NCBI RefSeq assembly: GCF_016653315.1
Contig: NZ_NHSH01000052.1
Span: 1-64,000 of the forward strand
DNA: 64,000 nt
DNA from: Halochromatium roseum
GTDB taxonomy: Bacteria; Pseudomonadota; Gammaproteobacteria; Chromatiales; Chromatiaceae
Direction: 5' to 3'
Position 1 is the stretch's first letter. Each line of letters starts with the position of its first letter. Made by a program: the position numbers and the translations under genes. The notes beneath the pieces are model-generated. The model saw nothing but the letters and a program-made list of their open reading frames with translations. It did not search any database and was not told where the DNA came from. Shown here one piece after another: positions 53,456 to 62,865 of the stretch.

Positions 53456-54403
53456 TCAGGCCAGCCCCGACCAGCTCAGATAAGCGCCTGTGATGGTATC
53501 GCCCCAGAGCAGGCTGATCCAACCGGCAATGGCCAGGAATGGTCCATAGGGAATCGGTTGTCCAGCTTGCTGACGTCCGCTTGCAATCAGTAAAACACCG
53601 ACAATGGCGCCCGGGAGCGCCGAGAGTAGGATGATCTGCGGCACGGCTTGCCAGCCGAGCCAGGCACCAAAGAGCGCCAGTAGTTTGAAGTCACCGCGCC
53701 CCATGCCCTCCTTGCCGGTCGTGATTCGGAAGGCTTGGAATACCAGCCACAGCAGCAGGTAGCCCGCAGTGGCGCCGAGAATCGCCGAGGTTGCGTCGGT
53801 GAAGGTGCCGCCGAGGCTCAGCAACAGGCCGAGCCACAGGAGCGGTAGGGTCAGGCTGTCTGGTAGCAGCTGCGTATCGAAGTCAATGATCGCAAGGGCG
53901 ATGAGCCCCCAGGTCAGGATCAAGGCGGCGAGCGCCGCGCTGGTCGGACCCAGCTGCCAGACCACCACCACCGACAGCAGGGCGGTGAGTGCCTCGACCA
54001 GCGGATAGCGGATCGCGATCGTTGCCTCGCAGGCGCGACAACGGCCACGCAAGCGCATCCAGCTGAGGATCGGGATGTTATCGAGCGGTCTGATGGCGGT
54101 GCCGCAAGACGGGCAGTGCGAGCCAGGCCGGGACAGGCTGAGGCGCGGTGCTCTGGCCATCTCTGATGTCGGAGGCGGTTGTTGCGATGTTGTGGCTGCC
54201 GGCTCGGTTGCGTCCTGTTGCGACGCGGTTACCCTTGCTGAGGCGAGGAGTTCGGCGCATTCCTCGCGCCATTCCTGTTCCATGATGCGCGGGAGCCGTA
54301 AAATCAGCACGTTGAGAAAGCTGCCGACGGCCAGACCGAACAGCGCCGTGGTCAAGTAGAGCAGCGCAGGTGCTTGCTCGAAGAGGCTGATGATATCGAT
54401 CAA
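53456..54403 (-). CDS. pilD: Type IV prepilin peptidase / N-methyltransferase
   Basis: The 315-residue polytopic membrane protein: GLAVGSFLNVLILRLP at the N-terminus, the zinc motif CPSC...CRAC (about 97-124), and the two aspartates of the aspartyl protease in DFDTQLLPDSL and GMGRGDFKLL. It cleaves and methylates prepilins. A low-complexity insert (about residues 51-85, rich in Ala/Thr/Gln/Pro) separates the first helix from the zinc motif and is longer than usual. It follows pilC by 56 bp. Confidence 0.94.
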   Translation of the reverse strand: MIDIISLFEQAPALLYLTTALFGLAVGSFLNVLILRLPRIMEQEWREECAELLASARVTASQQDATEPAATTSQQPPPTSEMARAPRLSLSRPGSHCPSCGTAIRPLDNIPILSWMRLRGRCRACEATIAIRYPLVEALTALLSVVVVWQLGPTSAALAALILTWGLIALAIIDFDTQLLPDSLTLPLLWLGLLLSLGGTFTDATSAILGATAGYLLLWLVFQAFRITTGKEGMGRGDFKLLALFGAWLGWQAVPQIILLSALPGAIVGVLLIASGRQQAGQPIPYGPFLAIAGWISLLWGDTITGAYLSWSGLA

Positions 54404-54459
54404 GTGAACGGGCTCCAGGCTTCGCTTGCTTGTTCAGTCAGGCGCTTCAGATGCGTCGC

Positions 54460-55725
54460 TCAGACCACGGCCGCGAGCTTGAAAATGGGCAGATACATCG
54501 CGACGACGAGACCACCGACGAGGCCGCCAATCACCACCATGATGAGCGGCTCAAGCAGGCTACTCAGGGCATCGACCGCGTTGTCGACCTGCTCTTCGTA
54601 GAAATCGGCGGCCTTGCCAAGCATGGCGTCTAACGCTCCTGACTCTTCGCCGATGGCTGTCATCTGGATCACCATGTGTGGGAAAACATTGGCCTGACGC
54701 ATCGCCAGTTGCAGGCTTTGGCCGGTGGCGACGTCTTCGCGCATCTTGCTGACTGCGTTGGCGTAGACGACGCTGCCAGTGGCGCCTGAGACCGAGTCCA
54801 GCGCGTCCACAAGGGGAACACCGGCGGCGAACATGGTGGACAGTGTGCGCGCAAAACGGGCGACAGCGGCTTTATGCAAGATGGGACCGATCACCGGCAG
54901 TCGCAGCGCAGTCCGGTCGACGGCGTCGCGGAACGCCTTCGAGCGTTTGAAGGCGTAGATCATCGCATAGACGAGCGCGGCGATCCCAGCCGCAATGAGC
55001 CACCAGTAATCGCGCAAGAAGTCGGACATGGCGATCACCAGCAAGGTGAACGCGGGCAGATCGGCGCCAAAGCTCGAGAACAGCTCTTTGAACTGCGGTA
55101 TCACGAAGAGCATGATCACGACGGTGACGACGATCGCAACCAAGATCACCGCGGCCGGGTAAAACATCGCCTTCTTGATCTTGCCCTTGATCGATTCGGT
55201 CTTCTCCTTGTAGGTCGCGATCTTGTCCAGCAAGACATCGAGGACGCCGGCTTGCTCGCCGGCAGCGACCAGGTTGCAGACCAGGTCGTCAAATTGGAGC
55301 GGAAACTTACGCAGTGCCGTCGCCATACTCGTGCCGCTCTCGATATCGCCCTTGATGTTGAGCAAGAGCTCCTGCATCGAAGGGTTATCGTGTCCGCGAC
55401 CGACGATATCGAAGGACTGCACCAAAGGGACGCCAGCGGCCATCATGGTCGCGAGTTGGCGGCTAAAGATGCTGATATCGGCCGCGGTGATCTTCCGCTT
55501 GCCGCTGCCGAACAGTGGTTGCGGCTTCTTGCGGACCTTGGTCGGGTTGACACCCTGACGGCGGAGGTCGGCGCGGGCTAAGGCTGTACTCGATGCGCGC
55601 AGATCACCTTTGACGCGGGCGCCGCGACGATCGATGCCCTCCCATAAAAAGACCGCAGCCTTCTCAGGCTCATGTTTATTCGGCCTCTGTCTCTGCTTTT
55701 GTTTCTGTGCCGTCGAAGCGACCAT
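54460..55725 (-). CDS. pilC: Type IV pilus inner-membrane platform protein PilC
   Basis: The 421-residue protein has two T2SSF domains (about 80-200, with FSRQLATMMAAGVPLVQSFD, and about 285-405, with FARTLSTMFAAGVPLVDALD) and three membrane helices (about 180-205, 230-255 and 390-412). It has a Gln/Lys-rich start. It anchors the assembly ATPases PilB and PilT. It begins six bases after pilB ends. Confidence 0.95.
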   Translation of the reverse strand: MVASTAQKQKQRQRPNKHEPEKAAVFLWEGIDRRGARVKGDLRASSTALARADLRRQGVNPTKVRKKPQPLFGSGKRKITAADISIFSRQLATMMAAGVPLVQSFDIVGRGHDNPSMQELLLNIKGDIESGTSMATALRKFPLQFDDLVCNLVAAGEQAGVLDVLLDKIATYKEKTESIKGKIKKAMFYPAAVILVAIVVTVVIMLFVIPQFKELFSSFGADLPAFTLLVIAMSDFLRDYWWLIAAGIAALVYAMIYAFKRSKAFRDAVDRTALRLPVIGPILHKAAVARFARTLSTMFAAGVPLVDALDSVSGATGSVVYANAVSKMREDVATGQSLQLAMRQANVFPHMVIQMTAIGEESGALDAMLGKAADFYEEQVDNAVDALSSLLEPLIMVVIGGLVGGLVVAMYLPIFKLAAVV

Positions 55726-55730
55726 CGCGT

Positions 55731-57443
55731 TCAGTCTCGGGTAATGCGGTTTAGCTCGAGTAGACTGGTGATCCCATTTTTGACCTGACGTAGGCCTGAT
55801 TGGCGCAGGTCCAGATAACCCTCCTGCGCGGCTTGTCGGGCCAGATCAAGCGAATTGCCGCCCTCCATAATGGTTTGGCCCATCGCCTCGGAAACCTCGA
55901 TCACTTGGAAAATGCCGATGCGTCCTTTATAGCCTTCGGTACAGCGCTCGCAGCCCACGGCTTTGTAGAGCGTGATGCCGTCATTGATCTCTTGTTCGCT
56001 GAACCCCTCCGCCAGGAGCGCTTCGTGTGGGAGTTCCTCGACTTCGCGACAATGGATGCATAGCTTGCGCGCGAGTCTCTGCGCCATGATGATCAGCACC
56101 GAGGAGGCGATATTGAAAGGCGCGACACCCATGTTCGCAAGTCGGGTCAGTGACTGCGGCGCATCATTGGTATGCAGCGTTGAGAGGACGAGGTGACCCG
56201 TCTGAGCGGCTTTGACCGCAATTTCAGCGGTCTCAAGATCTCGGATCTCGCCCACCATCAGGATGTCAGGATCTTGGCGCAGAAAGGCACGCAATGCTGC
56301 CGCGAAGGTCAAGCCCGTCTTGGCGTTCATGTTGACCTGGTTGATGCCAGGGACTTGGATCTCTACCGGGTCTTCAACGGTCGAGATGTTGACACCGATC
56401 TCATTCAGGATGTTGAGTGCCGAGTAGAGGGTAACGGTCTTGCCAGACCCGGTGGGTCCAGTCACCAGGATCATTCCGTAGGGCCGGGCGATGGCACGCA
56501 AGAAGATCTCTTGCTGCTCCGGAGTCATGCCGAGTTTGTCGACGCCAACGCTGCTACCGGCCGAGTCGAGAATACGCAGCACGACCTTTTCGCCGTAGAG
56601 CGTCGGTAAGGTGTTAACCCGGAAGTCGATGTCGTGTGAATAGCCAAGTTTGAGCTTGAGTCTGCCGTCCTGCGGTATTCGGCGTTCGGCAATATTCATG
56701 CGCGACATCACCTTCAGTCGTGCGATAAGCCGGTTGGCGATGTTCAGAGGCGGATTGGCGACTTCGTGCAGCACGCCATCCTGGCGAAAACGGATACGGA
56801 AGTAGCGTTCGTAGGGCTCGAAATGAATGTCTGAGGCGGCGGTATTGATGGCATCAAGCAGGATCTTATTGACGTATCGAACCACGGGTGCGTCATCGAC
56901 GTTCGGGTCTGCGTCATTGTTTTCGGCTTCATTGTCGTCGCTGCCGTCGAGCTTGCCAAGATCGGCATCGATGAGGTCAGAGAGGGTGGTGTCCTGAGCT
57001 TGTAGCGTTTTGTTGATCGCGTCAGCGAGTTTGTCGTCTTCGACGAGTATGGCGCTGACGCTGAGGTCGGTATTGAACCGGATCTCGTCTAGTGCCCGGT
57101 CGTTGGTGGGATCGGAGACGGCGACGAACAGGCGGTTGCCACGGCGGAACAGCGGCAATGCGCGATGCTTACGGACTAAGCGCGCATCAACCAGGTCCAT
57201 CGGCACGTTGAGCAGGTCGACTGCGAGTAGGTCGATCAGCGGAACGCCAAATTCCTCAGAGGCGGCAACGGCGATTCGATGGCTATCGAGGACCTTCTGC
57301 TCGACGAGGTATTGGACGAAGGGTTGGCGTCGGCCATTGGCTTCAGCCTGTGCCGTCTGCGCCCGTTTCTCCGATAAGAACCCATCCTGCACCAGACGTC
57401 GCGCCAGCCCGGCTGGATTGATGGTGGACGCTTCGGTCGCCAT
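55731..57443 (-). CDS. pilB: Type IV pilus assembly ATPase PilB
   Basis: The 570-residue ATPase has an N-terminal T2SSE-N domain (about 45-150), Walker A GPTGSGKTVTLYSAL (about 329-343), an Asp box around GEIRDLETAEIAVKAAQTGH and the His box LSTLHTNDAPQSLTRL. The tetracysteine zinc site is CIHC...CERC (about 466-507). It powers pilus extension. It is the first gene of the pilBCD-coaE operon; a PilA pilin is not seen in the window. Confidence 0.96.
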   Translation of the reverse strand: MATEASTINPAGLARRLVQDGFLSEKRAQTAQAEANGRRQPFVQYLVEQKVLDSHRIAVAASEEFGVPLIDLLAVDLLNVPMDLVDARLVRKHRALPLFRRGNRLFVAVSDPTNDRALDEIRFNTDLSVSAILVEDDKLADAINKTLQAQDTTLSDLIDADLGKLDGSDDNEAENNDADPNVDDAPVVRYVNKILLDAINTAASDIHFEPYERYFRIRFRQDGVLHEVANPPLNIANRLIARLKVMSRMNIAERRIPQDGRLKLKLGYSHDIDFRVNTLPTLYGEKVVLRILDSAGSSVGVDKLGMTPEQQEIFLRAIARPYGMILVTGPTGSGKTVTLYSALNILNEIGVNISTVEDPVEIQVPGINQVNMNAKTGLTFAAALRAFLRQDPDILMVGEIRDLETAEIAVKAAQTGHLVLSTLHTNDAPQSLTRLANMGVAPFNIASSVLIIMAQRLARKLCIHCREVEELPHEALLAEGFSEQEINDGITLYKAVGCERCTEGYKGRIGIFQVIEVSEAMGQTIMEGGNSLDLARQAAQEGYLDLRQSGLRQVKNGITSLLELNRITRD

Positions 57444-57472
57444 GGTGCAGGCTTGTTCCTATTTTTTCATGG

Positions 57473-58306
57473 TCAACGGCTAATATTGAAAGCGAGTCTC
57501 ACGTTGTTGGCAACCAGGCCGTTATCCTTTTGCTCGCTCTCATTGAGATAGAATTCGAGGATGGTCTCGCGATTCATCAGCATCTCCTCGGTCACCTCCT
57601 CCGCGATCTCATTGGCGTGGCAGAAGACGCTGACATAGGGCGATTCCGGCTCGCGCGGATCGGTGATCCACAGGTCCGGAGAGATATCTTGGATGAAGCG
57701 GAGGAAGCCGTATCCCTTGTCCGGGAACCATTTCGTGCAGACGCCGCGCACGCAAGAGCCTGACTTGCCCCACTCGTTGCGCGGCTCATAGGTGACCGGT
57801 AGCAGATCAGGGATCAGAAAGCCAGGCCAGAAGGCGTCGACCTCTTGCTGCAGGGCACGCGAGACATTCTTGAATCCAATCAACTCGACACGGCAGCCGC
57901 GGTTCTGCAAGGCCTCGACCACCTGTAGGAAGTCGCCGTCTCCAGTGACGAGGATGACCTGATCGAGCTTCTCGGCCTGGAGCATGGCGTCGACCGCCAT
58001 GTCGAGGTCGGCATTGGCCTTCATTGAGACGTTGCCAGCCTCATCCGTATAGCGGCGTACATATTTGACGGTGATCTTCCAGCCGAAGTCGCGCACCATC
58101 TGCTGATAGCCGCGGCTCTTCTTAGCGTATTCGGGGTCTTCGCGCGCGCGCTCGGAATCGTAAGAGATATAGGTATTGAGGCGTTGCAAGATGCCGCCCT
58201 CACGCCCTGCGAAGCGTCGCAGGATGTCGTAGCGCATCTGATAGCCACCGTTATAACGGACATTCTCGGCGTCGACATAGACGCCAACTCGCTGACATAA
58301 AGGCAA
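57473..58306 (-). CDS. NYN-domain (LabA/DUF88) RNase-like protein with cold-shock-type domain
   Basis: The 277-residue protein has a PIN-like NYN domain (about 1-165): GVYVDAENVRYNGGY with the first catalytic Asp, NADLDMAVDAML and LVTGDGDFLQVVEALQNRG with the later acids. A C-terminal cold-shock-like domain (about 180-240) shows GVCTKWFPDKGYGFLRF and VSVFCHANEI, the counterparts of RNP1 and RNP2. This suggests an RNase with its own RNA-binding module. It is 29 bp before pilB on the same strand, so may be co-transcribed, although no functional link to pili is known. Confidence 0.85.
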   Translation of the reverse strand: MPLCQRVGVYVDAENVRYNGGYQMRYDILRRFAGREGGILQRLNTYISYDSERAREDPEYAKKSRGYQQMVRDFGWKITVKYVRRYTDEAGNVSMKANADLDMAVDAMLQAEKLDQVILVTGDGDFLQVVEALQNRGCRVELIGFKNVSRALQQEVDAFWPGFLIPDLLPVTYEPRNEWGKSGSCVRGVCTKWFPDKGYGFLRFIQDISPDLWITDPREPESPYVSVFCHANEIAEEVTEEMLMNRETILEFYLNESEQKDNGLVANNVRLAFNISR

Positions 58307-58391
58307 GGAGGTTAACCTCGTGGGGGCTGAGCGCCCAACTGGAGTCCGTTCGGGATGGGAAGCGTAAGTGATGGACGGGTAGTGAAGACGG

Positions 58392-58421
58392 CCAGGAGTG
58401 GCACGTTTGCGCCGCTCCTGG
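58392..58421. terminator. Hairpin after acs
   Basis: CCAGGAGTGGC (58392-58402) pairs with GCCGCTCCTGG (58411-58421), 11 pairs with one G-T. It lies 16 bp after the acs stop. There is no T-run on the acs-sense strand, so efficiency is uncertain. Confidence 0.5.
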
Positions 58422-58436
58422 TTTTGGACTCTGTTG

Positions 58437-60383
<1,947 letters not shown>

Positions 60384-60508
60384 AATGTTGAGTCCTCCTC
60401 GGGCGGCTCTGCGGTGACAAATGCGGTGTCCGTTCCGCTCGTTGGGTCAGGATGCGTCAATAACGCTTAACCCGTGAAGTCTAAACCCTCGCCCGCAACG
60501 CTGCCAGA

Positions 60509-61105
60509 TCAGCGGTCAGTGCGTTCCGCTAGTGCAACCGTGTAATGCGCGCCCTGCTTGAGCTTGTCGTAGTTGCCGAAGACCTCTTGCAGGTTGCGCT
60601 TGATGAACGCGCGCAGGCCGCTGATGGTGACCAGATAGAGTCGGCCGCCGGGGCGGAGGCGGGCGTGGGCATCGTGCAGCAGGATCGAGAGCAACTCCTT
60701 GCCGACCTTGGCAGGTATGTTGCTCGCGATGAGGTCGAAGCGGGCCTTGGGTGGTAACTGATCGAAACCGTTGCTCAGTAGGCTGCTGGCGTTGCCCAGG
60801 TTATTCAGCGTCGCGTTGCGCTGGGCATAGTCGACGGCGACGAAGTCCTTGTCGACCATCAGGGTCTGGCCGTGGGGGGCTAATGCCGCGAGGGTCAGCC
60901 CGATCGGGCCATAGCCGCAGCCGAGATCGAGGCAGTCGGCCGTTGGCTCGATCTTGAGATGTTGGAGGAGCAGACGCGTGCCTTCATCGATCTCGCGCGG
61001 TGAAAACAGACCCCAGGTCGATTCGAACCTCAGCCGGTGTCCGCGCAGCTCGGCCTCGAACTGAATTGGGGTGCGGAGGGCTGCGAGTTGGTCAGGGGCA
61101 AGCAT
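60509..61105 (-). CDS. RsmC-like small-domain methyltransferase
   Basis: The 198-residue AdoMet methyltransferase of the MTS group: LRFESTWGLFSPREIDEGTR (typical of the RsmC C-terminal domain), the AdoMet loop CLDLGCGYGPIGLTLAALAP (about 58-77), and DLIASNIPAKVGKELL with NIPA in place of the usual NPP(F/Y). RsmC methylates 16S rRNA guanine 1207, but stand-alone C-terminal-type proteins may act on other targets. The Asn-Ile-Pro-Ala variation is worth noting because that tetrapeptide contacts the target base. Confidence 0.83.
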   Translation of the reverse strand: MLAPDQLAALRTPIQFEAELRGHRLRFESTWGLFSPREIDEGTRLLLQHLKIEPTADCLDLGCGYGPIGLTLAALAPHGQTLMVDKDFVAVDYAQRNATLNNLGNASSLLSNGFDQLPPKARFDLIASNIPAKVGKELLSILLHDAHARLRPGGRLYLVTISGLRAFIKRNLQEVFGNYDKLKQGAHYTVALAERTDR

Positions 61106-61208
61106 CTGGCGGACGATCCAATCAATGAAAAGCGCCTAGTCTACAGGGCTATGTCGCGAGCGCGTTGGCTAGACTAGGGGATCGACTTGATCAATGCGGA
61201 GGGGTTCG

Positions 61209-62552
61209 ATGTCCGATCTCGCCGGCCAGCTCGAGATTCGCCTCGATCGGCGCACTGGTGCCGTCGCGATTGGCTCGACTCGTCCGGTCACTGCGTCACG
61301 TGTCTTCGCCGGTAAGTCGCCTGCTGAAGTGGTGCGTCAGTTGCCAGCGTTGTTTAGCCTTTGCGGCACAGCGCAGGCGGCAGCCTGTATCGGGGCCTGC
61401 GAGCAGGCACTTGGGCAACAACCGAGCGCGGCGGTCTTGGCGCGTCGCCAAGCCTTGATTCACGCCGAGACGATCAAGGAGCACCTGTGGCGATTGTTGC
61501 TGGATTGGCCAAGGATGCTTGATTGCAAAACGGAATCAACTGCAGCTATCAACGCCAACGCCAACGCCAACGCCAACGCCAACGCCAACGCCAACGCCAA
61601 CGCCCGAGCATCGGCTCTAGCCTTGCCGCCTGCGGCCTCTGCGATGCCAAGCGTCATGCAGGCCTTCATGGCGTTCCGGCAGGCCCAGCAGGCGGCCGGC
61701 GACCCATTTTCATTGGATCAGCAACAGGCTGAGCGTGGCGCTGTTGCAGCGATTGATTCCCGCAGGCTCCTGGACCTGGTGATCGATCAGGCGCTAGGAA
61801 CGGCGCCTGCCGATTGGCTCGATGCGGTGGATCGTCTCGCCAGCCTGCGCCGCTGGGCGGAGCAGACCAAGACGCCGGCCGCTGGCCTGGTGCGCGTCTT
61901 AGTGGCGCAGGGGCTAGCTGGCTGTGGTGTGAGCGCTGTCCCAAGGCTGCCGGGTTCAGCCTGTCAACAGCTCGCGTGGTCATTGGCGAGCGCTGAGGCT
62001 GATGCCTTTATCGCCGCGCCGCAGTGGCAGCAAGAATGCGCTGAAACGGGCCCCTTGGCACGCGTTGCCGCGCAGCCGCTGATCGCTGACCTGCTCGCGC
62101 GGCATGGCAACGGCTTGCTCACGCGGCTAGCCGCGCTTTTGGTTGATTTGGCGCAGAGCGCCCGTGGGCTCGAGACGCTGCTCGATACGCGGATGGAAGA
62201 TGCCAGCGACGCGATAGGGTGCGATGCCGCCGTCGATGTTGGCGCGGATGTCGGTGTGAATGCTGGCTCTCGCCCAGGCCGAGACGGCAGACTCGGCACC
62301 GGCACCGGCGTTGGCTTTGCCGAAGCCGCCCGTGGCTTGCTCGTGCACCGGGTCACCATTACCAATGGACGTGTGGAGCACTATCAGATCCTGGCACCGA
62401 CCGAGTGGAATTTTCACCCGCAAGGCGTTGTCGCTCAGTCACTCACCGCGATCGTGCGCAGTGGTGCCGAGGGAAGCGAGCTCGAGCGGCTGGCGCGACT
62501 CCATATCACCGCGGTCGATCCCTGTGTCGACTACCAACTTTCTGTATCCTGA
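61209..62552 (+). CDS. HupK-like NiFe-hydrogenase maturation protein
   Basis: The 447-residue protein resembles a degenerate hydrogenase large subunit. It starts SDLAGQLEIRLDRRTGAVAI, has FSLCGTAQAAACIGACEQAL (cf. the large-subunit C-x-x-C-type region), and ends ILAPTEWNFHPQGVVAQSLT and ITAVDPCVDYQLSV, where the second Cys of the usual DPCxxC nickel motif is missing. This fits HupK, thought to act as a scaffold in cofactor assembly. Position directly before hypC and hypD supports it. A (Asn-Ala)9 run at about residues 115-132 comes from a 6-bp repeat. GGAGGGG supports the ATG at 61209. Confidence 0.8.
   Translation: MSDLAGQLEIRLDRRTGAVAIGSTRPVTASRVFAGKSPAEVVRQLPALFSLCGTAQAAACIGACEQALGQQPSAAVLARRQALIHAETIKEHLWRLLLDWPRMLDCKTESTAAINANANANANANANANANARASALALPPAASAMPSVMQAFMAFRQAQQAAGDPFSLDQQQAERGAVAAIDSRRLLDLVIDQALGTAPADWLDAVDRLASLRRWAEQTKTPAAGLVRVLVAQGLAGCGVSAVPRLPGSACQQLAWSLASAEADAFIAAPQWQQECAETGPLARVAAQPLIADLLARHGNGLLTRLAALLVDLAQSARGLETLLDTRMEDASDAIGCDAAVDVGADVGVNAGSRPGRDGRLGTGTGVGFAEAARGLLVHRVTITNGRVEHYQILAPTEWNFHPQGVVAQSLTAIVRSGAEGSELERLARLHITAVDPCVDYQLSVS
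61551..61604 (+). repeat. Nine tandem copies of a 6-bp unit inside the hupK-like gene
   Basis: AACGCC is repeated nine times without mismatch, coding (Asn-Ala)9. Loss or gain of units keeps the frame. Confidence 0.95.
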
Positions 62553-62598
62553 TCACCACTCCATTACTCGTCGCTCAGCCTAAGTCGGAGCACCGTTT

Positions 62599-62865
62599 AT
62601 GTGTCTTGCCATACCCGCCCAGATTCTTGAGATCGATCAGGCTGCCGATACCGGCACCGTGTCGCTTGGCGGCGTTCGTCGGCCGGTCTCCCTAGCGCTG
62701 ATCGAGGATGCCGAGATCGGTGACTTCGTGCTCGTCCACGTTGGCTATGCCTTGAATAAGATCAGCGCCGAGGAGGCCGAGCGCACCCTGGCCATGATGC
62801 GCGAGATCGGTGAACTCGCAGAACAGGCGGACGTGCTCGCTGCAGCGCAAGCGGAGATCAACTGA
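62599..62865 (+). CDS. hypC: Hydrogenase maturation chaperone HypC
   Basis: The 88-residue protein starts MCLAIPAQILEI with the essential Cys2, then VSLGGVRRPVSLALIEDAEI and GDFVLVHVGYALNKISAEEA. It binds HypD and the large-subunit precursor during Fe(CN)2CO assembly. The stop overlaps the hypD start by one base (TGATG). Confidence 0.97.
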   Translation: MCLAIPAQILEIDQAADTGTVSLGGVRRPVSLALIEDAEIGDFVLVHVGYALNKISAEEAERTLAMMREIGELAEQADVLAAAQAEIN

